From: Colias croceus
Taxonomy: Eukaryota > Arthropoda > Insecta > Lepidoptera > Pieridae
Assembly (NCBI RefSeq): GCF_905220415.1
Contig: NC_059542.1
Coordinates: 9,672,001-9,736,000, forward strand
DNA: 64,000 nucleotides
Direction: 5' to 3'
The first letter of the stretch is position 1; the number at the start of each line of letters is the position of its first letter. The notes beneath the pieces were generated by a model that saw nothing but the letters and a program-made list of their open reading frames with translations, searched no databases and was not told where the DNA came from. This document shows, one piece after another, positions 1-10,887 of this stretch. Made by a program: the position numbers and the translations under genes.

Positions 1-201
1 TACTTTCTCCATGAAAAAGCTCTCGCCTGTTTCCTCCCTGAATATCGCGTCGATCATAAAGCAATGATTATCATAGAGAAAAATAATTATTATCTTATCT
101 CTTCTACATTTTTTGACGGTACTTTATTTTTAAGCACAGCCCTCGAAATTGCCGGCAAAGTACGACTTAAGTGTGCACATTTCTATTATGAGTAGAATTA
201 A

Positions 202-1196
202 AATTGAGTCGATACATATCAAACTCCGGTAAGTCCACTCCCCGCCAAAATTGAGATAACAATGGCGCCAATTTTGAATTGTAAAACTAAACCAGTCTGT
301 ACTTTTCAAAGTTAGGTAAGTCAATCGTATCTTTATTAAAATAAGGTTTAAAGTTAATATTTTTTTTCAAACTCCGGTATGTCCATCGACAGTGGTTTAT
401 CAAACTCAGGTAAGTCCATTTCGACCAATCACAGCGCAGTATGGCACTAAAATGGCTGCCATTTCTCTCAATTTTGTTGAAGCTAACATGTGTGACCAAT
501 GCTTAGAAATCGTTTTAATTGATAAATGATGGAAGAAAACAGTTTTACTATAGAGGTGGTGGTTCTAGACAAAGCAAGGAAAAAAACAATACCAAAAGCT
601 AAAACAGACAAGGCTCAGAAAACAGCTAAAAGATAAATGAAACTGACGCACAGCACACGCACAGTAGTTATTTCCAGCCATGAAGCCCAGGGCCGTACTG
701 AGATTTTTTCAACCGTTTTGATTTATTGACCCCTCTCTTTGCCCAGCAGTGGGATGATAAAGGTTAATAATAATAATAATTTGTATCTTTTAATTTACAT
801 ATTTTATTTTAATGTCCTATACTTACAACGCGACAAACTATCTACCCATTTCCACCACCTCAGTACGTCCCAAAACTGAGTTCTATCAAATCCCTGTAAG
901 TCCATTAGAGATTTTTCAAATTCCTGTAAGTCCAAGACGATGTTTTTCAAAACCCGGTAAGTTTTGCTGGTATTTATCAAACGCCTGTATGTCCAGATTT
1001 AAATCTAATTTTGTGGCATAATCATCAAGTAATACATTTCTTTTTCTTCGTAAAAATAATTCTAATGTATTATATTATATCCGTCATAAATTATAAAGCT
1101 CCAAACATATTGTTTTTTTAAGTTATTAAAAATACCTCGATTCCCACATTTCTGTTAGAATGGACTTACCGGAGTTTGATATGTATCGACTCAATT
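202..1196. mobile_element. DNA transposon remnant with 36-bp terminal inverted repeats and internal iterons
   Basis: The two ends carry a perfect 36-bp inverted repeat (202-237 and 1161-1196) that includes TCAAACTCCGGTAAGTCCA. Degenerate copies of that 19-bp motif recur inside the left half (about 304, 368, 400) and right half (about 886, 914, 946, 975), all in + orientation; only the terminal right copy is inverted. No transposase is left. A short ORF at 529-636 ends in a Lys-rich stretch but is not recognisable. Target duplications are not clear because the flanks are AT-rich. The superfamily is unknown; the iterated subterminal motif suggests transposase-binding sites, which is an inference. 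Confidence 0.6.
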
Positions 1197-2269
1197 AGGA
1201 GGTGAAACCTATAGGTAAGGACATAAATACCACAAAATATGATAATACCAACCACACAGGATAATATTATAAAGTTAATTGTATAGTATTTTTATTCTTA
1301 GACTCAAATTAAGACTGAGGTGTGTGTAATGAATAATTATTCATTTAACAAACTCTTTATTCAATTAACAGTCACTTCAATTACGAATTCCGCTGAAAAC
1401 AACAAAAAAAAAACACCTCACAATTTCATAATTTACACATTGCTTACATTATATTGTCTATAAAGCATTCGTTAACCGATGGAAGAGCGAAAATTTAAAA
1501 AATAAATAATCCGCGTACGTAAACAAACAGTGACTTTTCGATGCAGAATAAATTACATAAATTCGCGCCAAATTGTTGCGTAAATTTGGCACAGACGGAA
1601 TAAATAAGTAATAAACTTGAATGCGAATAAAATCTGATTACTTTGTGCTCGGTACATTTTATAAAATTACAAAACTCAACCATTTATTTAAAATTAACGA
1701 CACGTTGCATAATATGTAGGTATCATAATTATTATTATACATACCTCTACGCATATGCACGTAAACAAACTCGTAGATTCAAATTATCAAATGAGTTGTG
1801 TATTGAAATAATTTGGATGTTATCTATCATATAAAATATATATGCCTACAGTACTATTTTATTATATTATATCGTAATTGATATTACACGATACGTATAT
1901 TTCAAGTTGAATAAAACAAAACTGCTCTTAGACGTTATAAAGGACTGACGGACGGAAAACTGCTATCTATAAATCTATTAAATACTAGCTGTGCCCGCGA
2001 CCGCGTGGAATAGTGACTGCATAGTAGTTAGGTACCTACTACTTAACTTTTATTGAATAAACACGTCCTAACATAAATAATTAAAAGAACTGTTAGTAAA
2101 ATTTAAATACTAAACTGATCTAAAAAATAAAAAAATAAATGCCTAATTAATTTTCTACGTAAAATTTATTTTAAATTATGTCATATTATTTTTTAGGCAC
2201 CAGGAGGGAGAGGAGCAAATTTATTTACCTTCCTTCCTAATTGTATGGATGCTTTTGACAATATATTGT
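1197..2269. other. AT-rich stretch without a recognisable gene
   Basis: Only short shadow ORFs are present. A fragment near 1985-2010 (ACTAGCTGTGCCCGCGACCG) resembles the end of the RTE-like 3' tails found elsewhere in the window. Confidence 0.5.
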
Positions 2270-2399
2270 GCAGCAACCTAAGAGCAATTAACCTATAGAG
2301 TTCTTATATTAAGACAGAACAAAATACATATTTTCTAATCTACTTACTCTTAGTCAATAACAGCATAAGCCAGATTGAGATAGCGATAGAGTATCTGCA

Positions 2400-2622
2400 C
2401 TGTCTTCAAACGTAGCGCGCCGGCAGTCAGTTTGTTTTCCAACCAGCTGGTGGGCTCAGTGCGTCAAGTGTTTTTAACGAAATATTTAGAAAATATAAAG
2501 TGTACAGTGTTTCTTTTTATTTGTCAGTGTGCTAAAATAACTATTGTATGTTTAGCAACCGGCTATCACTAGTCGAATGGGAGTTTTGGATAAAAACAAT
2601 GTAAAAATATCTTTCCATCGGT
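2400..2622 (+). other. possible orphan 5' exon with splice donor
   Basis: This segment is locally GC-richer than its surroundings. It contains an arthropod initiator-like GTCAGTTTG near 2427 and ends in a strong donor (CATCG|GTAAGT at 2622/2623). An ATG at 2577 opens 15 codons (MGVLDKNNVKISFHR) straight into the donor, and a second ATG at 2548 gives a short stopped ORF. It could be the first exon of a + strand gene whose later exons lie in unrecognised sequence, or chance. No downstream partner exon was identified. Confidence 0.25.
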
Positions 2623-3404
2623 AAGTGATTTTCAGCAAATTGATAAATATTTATGTTTTAAACCTATTTGAAGGTTTTATCAAGCACTTTTTTGTAATTT
2701 TATGTTGTAACTGTAACATTTACCCACTTTATGGGGTTGTGGAATATAAAATAATGAAATAATTTTTAAAAAACGTCACAATAATATCACGTTTGGCATT
2801 TTGTTTACCACCGTAGTGTTGTAACACATCTAGCGTATATTATCGATTTATGACAAAAAATCTATTTCATATTAACGTTGATTTATTTATTTTGTTTCAT
2901 AAATCAGATTTATATGTAGTTGTTGTTGCAAATAATAGATGTAAATTTTTTACCGCAGGAAAATAAAACATACCACGTGGTTGTTTTATTTGCACTATGT
3001 GTTTTAGTTTTCGTTTGTTGTTTATTAATTTCTCTTTCAGATTATTAATAAATTCATTTTGTTTTAGATTTCCAGAGCTAAATAAAAAATGGGTATAAAA
3101 CGTGAGACATGAGTTGATTGGACGCCGCCACAATTTGCAATATTGTGTTCACTGCATTTCGAGCCTACGTGTTATCAAGATGGATACTCTAGAAGAATTG
3201 TGCAATCTTACGCTTACGTTTTTTTTTTTGTTCCTGTAGATAATAAATACATTTGATTAAAGAGAGTGAATTTTTATTTTGAAATTTTTTACACATAAGT
3301 TACCTACTTTAAATGTGTAACTATGTGAAAATTAAACGGTTGATTAAATGACAGTTCTCATAGATGAGAAACTACTATTGAAATACATACTTAATATACA
3401 TGCG

Positions 3405-3896
3405 TTTTCAAAGAAAAACCCGCATAGTTCCCATTCCTGTTGGATTTACGGGATCAAAAGTAATTTTTCCAAATTTCATTGTAATCGGTTTAGTAGTATT
3501 CGCATGAAAGAGTAACAAACATCCATCCTCACAAACTTTCGATTTATTAGTAGGATGTTAGGAAAATGTTTTCATTAAGACTGTCCTTTTATTAACTTGT
3601 TAAAATGCTGCATGATTCCTTCATGCTGACTGTGCCTTTCTCCTCACTCCTTTAACTTTATCATCATTTCCTTCTTTATTTTAAATTACATTTCAAGTTT
3701 TAAAATTTCTTTTATAATGTACTAACTTTCCGCCCGCGTTTTTAAAGAAAATCCTGCACAGTTCCCGTTCACGTGGGATTTCCGGGATAAAACCTAACCT
3801 ATGTGTGTATGTACAAAATTTCATTGTGATCGGTTCCGCAGTGAAAGAGTAACATCCCTTCTCACATAATTTCGCATTTATTATATACGTAGGATT
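3405..3896. repeat. two direct copies of an RTE-like retrotransposon 3' tail
   Basis: Copies at about 3405-3572 and 3718-3896 share the string of 'CCCGC..AGTTCCC', 'GGGAT', 'AAATTTCATTG', 'ATCGGTT' and 'GAAAGAGTAACA' typical of truncated non-LTR retrotransposon ends in arthropods. No reverse transcriptase is present. The clade is an inference. Confidence 0.55.
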
Positions 3897-4220
3897 AAAC
3901 AAATAATGTATTCAACTGAAATTAATTATAAGTTTTGTTTTTTTATTATTTATTATTTCACGAAACCGTAAATGCAAAATACATTCACGATTTTATCGAT
4001 TGAAGCACATCCCATCACTATCACCTTCTATCTATCTAAATACGTACCTATAGTAAAAATGGTGCCATGACTATGTTGAAACGTAGCTTGTTGTCTATAG
4101 CTGTCTCATTCTTTCATACGACGTTTTCTTTAGATAGAGAGAAACAAATATATGTAAATTGTATACGCTCGATACAAGTACTCTATAGGTTAATTGCTCT
4201 TAGGCAGCAACTGAGTGCCG

Positions 4221-5365
4221 AGACAAACGTCAAAACGTAATGGAATAGAATCCGCTATCGATAGATACTAATTGACATAAGCGTATGATGTTTTGCTAAG
4301 GATTTGTTCACCCTACCAACGACGACGACGACCACGAACAAAATTTTCATCCAGTCGCAATTTAATAAAATTGTGCAAAACACAATTAGAATAAAAAATT
4401 AAAATTACCTGTCGTTCTGGTGCTTGGAGATATTTTTTTTGAGATCAATGAATGAAAAAATAGATTTTTCGTAGAAACGGTGGCTCCTAGAAAAAAAATG
4501 TATTTGAATTTTTTTGTAGATAATATTATGATCTACAATTTTGGTAAAAGGTACCAATTTTTATATGAATTGTCCTCGAATTGTTTTTCTTTCCGAATAC
4601 CAGTATGACGGTAAATTTTAATATTTTATATTGAACTAATTTTGTCTGGAGGACAATTTTGGTCGTAGTCATCGCCGTCATTACTAAAATATCATTAGTT
4701 TATGACAAAAATTAGCGATAGTAGCAGGCCGAGACTAATGTCAGAGAATAGAATAACGCTAAGGAATAGAAACTGCTATCGATAATTTTTGACATAAGCT
4801 CATGATATTTTAGTAATGGTTCGGTCACACTACCAACGACGACGACGACCAAGACCAAAATTTTCATCCTGACAAAATTGGTTCAAAATAATATGTTAAA
4901 ATTTCCCGTCATACCGGTACTCAGAAAGAAAAAAAAATTCGAGGACTATTAATAGAAAAATAGGTTTCTTGCGATTTTCGCCGAGACGGTAAGTTAATCG
5001 TTTCCTCCTTAACTTTTACCAAAATTGTAGATTATAAAATTATCTTTAAAAAACTTCACATACATTTTTTTCTAGGAGCCACTGTTTCTACGAAAAATCT
5101 ATTTTTTCATTCATCGTTGATCTCAAAAATAAAAATTCCAATCACCAGAACGACTGGAAATTTTAATAATTGATTTTTAATTGTGTTTTGCACAATTTTG
5201 TTAAATTGCGACTGGATGAAAATTTTGTTCGTGATCGTCGTCGTCGTTGGTAGGGTGAACAAATCCTTAGAAAAACAACGCTTTTATTTATTCTTTTAGG
5301 AACAAATCCTTAGCAAATTATTATCGATAGCGGATTCTATTCCTTTGCGTTTTGACGTTTGTCTT
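4221..5365. mobile_element. foldback DNA element with nested inverted repeats
   Basis: The outer ends match as inverted repeats (AGACAAACGTCAAAACG at 4221 and its complement ending at 5365). Long arms follow (about 4221-4560 and 5010-5365) with a CGACGACGACGACC run, a CTATCGATAG box and the string AAAATTTTCATCC. A second, shorter copy of the same modules (about 4640-4880) lies between the arms, so the element is a nested palindrome. It has no ORF of note. Confidence 0.6.
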
Positions 5366-5432
5366 AGCGCTCTTATCTTTCCTGTCTCACGTCTGCAGTA
5401 ACTATATAAGTAAACCGTATAGACCGTTCAAT

Positions 5433-5700
5433 AAAAATTAAATTAAAAAAACTCAACGCAACGAAGAAAAGTGCATAGAAAGAGGAATAAATAATTTCAC
5501 AAACTTCCCGAAGATCTTTAAAAATAAATATAATAAAAAAAACAAAGTCGTCGGGGCTGCCATACCATCATTATCATAATATATCTTATATATATATTTT
5601 TTTTTATTATGGTACTTAATTTTAAAGATCGTCGGGAAGTTTGTAAAATTATTTATTCCTTTTCCTTCGTTGCGTTGGGTTTTTTTTTAATTTTAAACTT
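5433..5700. repeat. inverted-repeat MITE
   Basis: The left arm (about 5433-5530: AACTCAACGCAACGAAG, then AATAATTTCACAAACTTCCC) pairs with an inverted copy at about 5609-5700 around an AT-rich loop containing a run of TA. It is non-coding. Confidence 0.5.
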
Positions 5701-5984
5701 CGGCTTCTTATTTTCATGTAATATTTTCAAGTGAGCGAGACCTACTTCTACCTCCATAATACATTCCTACATCATATTGATATCTATAAGTTTGTTGCTC
5801 CTTGACATCTTTTAAGTTGGGCCGTAACCGTGCATAAATTTGGACCACAGTGGCAAAAAAGTGGTATATTTAAGAAAAAAAATTGCCAAGGGCCAGGCCT
5901 ATGTGGCTTTGAGAAGAGTTCAAAATTTCCAGGGTGTGGCTGTCCTCTCGCTCCCCTATCCCCCTCTTCTTTCACAGACTTTCA

Positions 5985-6590
5985 ACCCTTCCCTTTCCAT
6001 CCCAAGTAAATGGCAGAACCGATTTTAATAATATTATCTAATTGTACCTGGCTATATGTACACGTCATATCCTATCGTTTGATGCTCCATTTGGTTTATT
6101 TATCTAACCACTGTCACCCCTAAAGTGCCCTTTATGTAATAAACGGATGAACCGATTTCGATAAAACATTACTAAGTAATTGTAATTCACCCGTTATGCA
6201 CATTCATTTGATATATCACTAAGGTATATTTGACAACATTCGTTTCTTTCATTCCCACTTATACCTATTTATAGGTATAGTAAATGGATGAACCGATTTT
6301 GATTAAATATGTCTAATTATACTTTACTCGTCATGCCCTTTCATTTCATATGTCACTTGAGTCAAAATTCACTTTTTTTATTACCTACCACTTTTATACC
6401 TATATCAAATAAATGGATGAACCGATTTTGATAAAATTTGACTTATTTTTACTGATAGGTCGTTCACTTTCATTTAATATATATCACTTAAGTATATTCG
6501 ACAACTTTAGTTATTCTCATTCCCACTTTTACCCCTATATACCTAGGTACAATAAATGGATGAACCGATTTTGATACAGTTTATTTAAGA
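5985..6590 (+). repeat. divergent tandem array, about 135-145 bp period
   Basis: The phrase AAATGGATGAACCGATTTTG or a close variant recurs near 6008, 6143, 6284, 6411 and 6555. Between copies the segments CACTTTCATTT..ATATCACTTAAGTATATT and CATTCCCACTTATACC also repeat. There are five diverged units. The phrase is also known from retrotransposon tails, so the array may have grown from one. Confidence 0.55.
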
Positions 6591-7248
6591 ACCAGCGTCG
6601 GAAAATATGCTGCCTAACAAAAAAACATCATCTAATTCGGATTACCTGCTAGCGAGCTACGGTGGCACAAACAGATACACACACATAGCGGTCAAACACT
6701 TATCACCCATATTTTTGCATCGGGGGTTTATAATTAATATAATACGACATAACATAAAGGATATTTTTTGTATAAAATTTACCTAGAAATAATGTATAAT
6801 TTTAATTCGACCCCTCCCCCCTACTACCTCAGCTTACCCCCCCACCCTTGGGGACTTTTGATATGATCACTTGGACATAACTGTAGCGTATAATTACAGA
6901 TAACTTACGTTTTATCGTACACTGTATAGTGTACCATAGAATGCCTTAGCAAATGTTCGCCGTGAGTACTTAAATGGTCATAACTTTTTTATTTATAAAC
7001 CGATTGACATGAAATAAACACTAAATGTTAAATGAAGATTACCACAATATATTAGTGAAAACCGCATCTAAATCGGATAAGCCGTTTCTGAGATTAGCGT
7101 GTTCAAACATTCAGACAGACAAACGGACAAACAGACAAACAGACAAAAATTTTTTTAACTACAGTTTTAGGTTTGGGATCGATTTCCTGCTAATTTTTTT
7201 TACATATTTTCATTGTACAGACACCACTTTTCTAGAATTTTATTATAT

Positions 7249-7250
7249 GT

Positions 7251-7291
<41 letters not shown>
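7249..7291 (+). repeat. (GAT)n microsatellite
   Basis: An uninterrupted run of about 14 GAT/ATG triplets lies directly at the 5' edge of the following SINE. It produces a spurious poly-Asp ORF. Confidence 0.85.
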
Positions 7292-7294
7292 AAG

Positions 7295-7614
7295 AGCAGT
7301 GGTGGCTCAGTGGTGAGACCTCGGACTTCGAATCGATAAGTCCGTGGTTCGAGACCAGGCGAGCGCGCAGGAAATAAATTGATTTTTCAATTTATCTGCG
7401 CATGTTGTAACATCACCACTGCTCGAACGGTGAAGGAAAACATCATGAGGAAACCGACATGTCGAAGAATTAAAAAGTTCGACGACATGACGTGTCATCC
7501 GCCAACCCGCACTTGGCCAGCGTGGTGGATTATGGCCTGTACCCTCATAGGAGGCCCGTGTCCCAGCAGTGGGAACGTATATGGGCTGATGATGATGATG
7601 ATGATGATGATGAT
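7295..7614 (+). mobile_element. tRNA-derived SINE with (GAT)n tail
   Basis: The head resembles a tRNA gene: A-box-like TGGCTCAGTGGTGAG near 7305 and B-box GGTTCGAGACC near 7347. The body runs to CCCAGCAGTGGGAACGTATA and ends in a (GAT)n tail. A second, highly similar copy lies inverted at 40895-41187. Pol III SINEs of this type are mobilised by LINE proteins. The poly-His, poly-Asp and poly-Met ORFs here are artefacts of the tail. Confidence 0.8.
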
Positions 7615-7615
7615 A

Positions 7616-8390
7616 AAACATCTAGGTACTATTCAATGGGATGTTATCATTATGAGCGCTTTCTGAGTAAATATTCGCAAGCGCTCTTGTTCGATGTTAT
7701 AATAATAATTATGATGTTAAAACTTAAATTATTAAAACTAGTACCTACAGAATACAGATGCGAATGGCTAAAACTTTATGTCTTCTTAGAAAGCACCAAT
7801 ACAACCTTACCAACAAATATATTATAAACCGTACATATGCGTTAACATAAATAATAGGTATTAAGTATATTAAAAATAACAAATCAGAATGAAGTTTGTA
7901 TTAGAAACACTGTAACCTGTTACCAGAAACCACCCGGAAACATTTACATGTTTAAATTATTATAACTCAAAAAAAATATTTTTTACGTAGCGCACTTAAA
8001 CAATAGCATCGTAATAATATGTTTTAAATTTAAATATGCCATCAGATCTACGCAGCAGATTCTGGTAAACCTGTACAAATTTCTACAATTTCATAATTCA
8101 TTTTCTTAGCAAGGTGGCAATAATAAAGTTAACTGTCACATTCTGTACAATCTGTCATTACTCATTTGTCAAATTTATACTCAAATCAAATTGACAAGTC
8201 GAAGTTTCACGCAGTTCTAGGTTTGCTTGGTGTTTATTTTAAAATTACTCAAATAAACTTTATTTCGATCTCCTGAAATATAAATACAGTGTGTTTACTG
8301 TTTGACAAATCTTCAATGAGAGGCTGATAATAATCAAGTGTGTTGACCTTGGACTAGGTTAGTATGCTAACTGTTATATTCATTTGAGTT
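7616..8390. other. non-coding leader region upstream of TRMT5
   Basis: AT-rich sequence without a clear coding segment; the TRMT5 promoter and 5' UTR should lie in its right part. A phrase at 8040-8072 (CATCAGATCTACGCAGCAGA) resembles copies at about 12486 and 13291, suggesting another short repeat family. Confidence 0.4.
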
Positions 8391-9740
8391 ATGACCATAA
8401 CCCACATTCGAAACTTTTTACGTTTTTTTACCAGCAAAATGTGCGAATCGAAGGTTTCGTTGATGCCGGTTGGTGTTCGTGGTATGCGTGTTTTGGATCG
8501 TGAAAAGTTCATACAAAAAGTGCGTGTGCCAGTGATTGTGGTGACTGAAGACAAGATTGCCAAAACAAGTAAAATAATGAAGAATTACTTTTTCAAAATG
8601 GAAAATTTTAAGCCCGTACAAGACCACTTAATTGACGATTCAATTAAAAAAAAGAAAATTTTTTGTCATCCAGAAAAAATTGCACAATGGACAGACATAT
8701 CTGAGTCAGACAGGACTGCTCTCAAACTAAACGAAGTAAGTGAAGATAATTTATTATTTGAAGATGTTCAGCTCACTTATGACAATTTGAAGATTGATAC
8801 AGTGTTTAAAGCAGTTCTGCCAGAGAATGAAGAAATAGTCAGTAGTTTTTCTCAAATCGGGCATATCATACACCTGAATTTAAGAGATCATCTGCTTGAA
8901 TACAGGCAGCTCATCGGTCAAGTTCTTCTCGACAAAATCAAGCTGTGCAGGACAGTTGTAAATAAAAGCAACATAATAGACAATACATATCGCAATTTCA
9001 AGATGGAGGTAATTGCTGGAGACGAGGACTTTCTAGTGACTGTAAAAGAAAACAGGTGTAGCTTTCAGTTTGATTTCTCTAAGGTTTATTGGAACCCTAG
9101 ATTGGGTAAGGAGCATGAAAGGATATTGTCATTTTTAAAGCCAGGTGATGTTTTATTTGATGTGTTCTGCGGAGTAGGCCCATTTTCCATACCAGCAGCA
9201 AAGCGACACACTATTGTATTTGCAAATGATTTAAATCCCGATTCTTACAAGTGGCTGGAACATAATGCAAAACAGAATAAAATTGACAAATCCCTCATTA
9301 AAATGTACAATTTAGATGGCAAAGAATTTATACGCGACATCTTCAAACAGTACATTATTGATTTATGTAATGGTACGCACAAATTAGAGAGCCAAGCAAA
9401 GATTCATATTACAATGAATTTGCCGGCGTTAGCTGTTGAATTTCTGAAATATTTCAATGGTTTGGTTGATAAGCAATTGTGTGAGAACATACCCAATGAT
9501 ATAATAGTGTATGTTTATTGTTTTGCAACTGGCGACAATCCAGTGAGAACCGCTAAGGAAATGGTATTAACAAACATTGGTGTGGACATATCGGAGAATA
9601 TAATTGATGTGTTCAATGTCAGAAATGTGTCACCAAAAAAAGAAATGATGAGAGTAACATTTAAACTCACTAAAGAGGTGCTGAGTAAAAAGGTTTTAGT
9701 GGATAGCGATGAGCCACCAGTGAAAAAACTATGTGTTTAA
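8391..9740 (+). CDS. TRMT5: tRNA (guanine(37)-N1)-methyltransferase TRM5
   Basis: A 449-residue, single-exon protein of the Trm5 class, which transfers a methyl group from S-adenosylmethionine to N1 of G37 beside the anticodon and so limits frameshifting. Visible landmarks are GHIIHLNLRDHLLEYRQLIG (the linker motif before the Rossmann fold), YWNPRL, the SAM loop DVFCGVGPFSIPA (residues 257-269), ANDLNP (278-283) and the active-site region MNLPALAVEFL (from residue 342). Length fits animal TRMT5 (about 450-510). The N-terminus has two candidate starts: M1 gives a basic, hydrophobic leader (MTITHIRNFLRFFTSK) that looks like a mitochondrial presequence, and M17 (8439) has A at -3 and begins the conserved part. 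This fits the known dual nuclear/cytosolic and mitochondrial roles, but targeting here is inferred. Intronless; an inverted-repeat element begins 43 nt after the stop. Confidence 0.95.
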   Translation: MTITHIRNFLRFFTSKMCESKVSLMPVGVRGMRVLDREKFIQKVRVPVIVVTEDKIAKTSKIMKNYFFKMENFKPVQDHLIDDSIKKKKIFCHPEKIAQWTDISESDRTALKLNEVSEDNLLFEDVQLTYDNLKIDTVFKAVLPENEEIVSSFSQIGHIIHLNLRDHLLEYRQLIGQVLLDKIKLCRTVVNKSNIIDNTYRNFKMEVIAGDEDFLVTVKENRCSFQFDFSKVYWNPRLGKEHERILSFLKPGDVLFDVFCGVGPFSIPAAKRHTIVFANDLNPDSYKWLEHNAKQNKIDKSLIKMYNLDGKEFIRDIFKQYIIDLCNGTHKLESQAKIHITMNLPALAVEFLKYFNGLVDKQLCENIPNDIIVYVYCFATGDNPVRTAKEMVLTNIGVDISENIIDVFNVRNVSPKKEMMRVTFKLTKEVLSKKVLVDSDEPPVKKLCV

Positions 9741-9783
9741 TAGTTTTTGCTTTCGTTTTTTGATTTGTGAAATGTTAAGCATT

Positions 9784-10299
9784 TATAGTCGAGCCAATTT
9801 AATAGGCAACATTTGACGTCTATCAATTTTATCTTCGAAGAGAGGTAACCTGCTTAAAAACATCGATTAAAGTGTATTAATCGATACGGATTTGAAACAT
9901 TTGTCAATCGAATTTATTAACTTATGATGATTTTTATTGACAAGTAATCAATGCATTCGATTCTAGATATCATATTTCGATTTTTAGAGTAACGTCTCTA
10001 GTATTTAAAAAGAAAAAAGGTTTATTGACACAAAATTATAGCGACGTCAGTTCTTCAATTCAGAAATTGTTTATTATGTTTAGGATGGTTTATCAGTAAA
10101 ATGAAATCTTAAAATTACTTGTATCTATTGTCTATCGGTCATTATCATTATAAATATGTAATCGTAATTGAAATAAGTTAAGCAAATGTGCAGTTCTAAC
10201 AAAACGAAATATCATGTTATTCTATGTCGTCGTTACTAGGTTACGTTGTTGAATTTTGTTGAACTGTCAAATGTTGCCTATTAAAATGGCTCTACTATA
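9784..10299. repeat. inverted-repeat MITE just downstream of TRMT5
   Basis: The ends match inverted: TATAGT(C/A)GAGCCA(A/T)TTTAATAGG at 9784 and its complement ending at 10299. A match of CAACATTTGAC follows. There is no ORF. The TATA at both ends suggests a TA-type target. The next AATAAA is near 10487, so this element may lie inside the TRMT5 3' UTR. Confidence 0.6.
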
Positions 10300-10766
10300 A
10301 TACAGTGGTATATTTTTAAATAAGAATAATTCATTGTGCAATTAACTGACAATCCATAGGTGATGCAAGTCGTTTGGTAATGTTACAGTTCATTCTAAAT
10401 GAAAAAAATCTTATTTAGATCCGTAAATCAGGAATCTAAAATAGCTATAATAAAAAATCAATCTTTGTTACTTAAAGTATAATAAATATTAAAACATGTT
10501 TTCTTTAAATATTTTCTTTAATTTAATCTCACACATACAATACTAATGATCCTGCAATAACATAATATGTTTTACATAAAACTGACTACAATATGATTAT
10601 ACCTGTTAGAAAATCAATATTAAATTTTATAAAAATTCAATGCATTTAATTTTGAAATTAGACAGACTAAAATGAATTATAGAGATAATGATATATGTAG
10701 TTGAATTCAATGTTAAATTATATTCTGATTTTATATGCATCATTGTTATAAATTTTGACTTTACAT

Positions 10767-10800
10767 CATTGAGTTACTATGTATACATAGTAACTCAATG
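10767..10800. repeat. 34-bp perfect palindrome
   Basis: CATTGAGTTACTATGTA is followed at once by its exact complement, with no loop. A short run of ACATCAAC/ATACATCAA repeats follows. Function is unknown. Confidence 0.8.
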
Positions 10801-10887
10801 CTCAATACATCAACACATCAATACATCAACAAGTTCTACACCTCCCACCTCTGCCTGTGTGTTGTATCCCTAAGAAATACTGCAGCT

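Larger units (their letters stand above)
2277..4204. repeat. 25-bp inverted repeat pair 1.9 kb apart
   Basis: CCTAAGAGCAATTAACCTAT and five more bases at 2277-2301 recur inverted and exactly at 4180-4204. They may be the ends of a 1.93 kb element or a rearranged target. The interior holds the possible 5' exon at about 2400-2622 and two retrotransposon tails. No transposase is seen. Confidence 0.4.

Noticed and set aside
7307..7827. ORFs rich in His, Asp or Met on both strands
   Set aside because: They are translations of the SINE and its (GAT)n tail.
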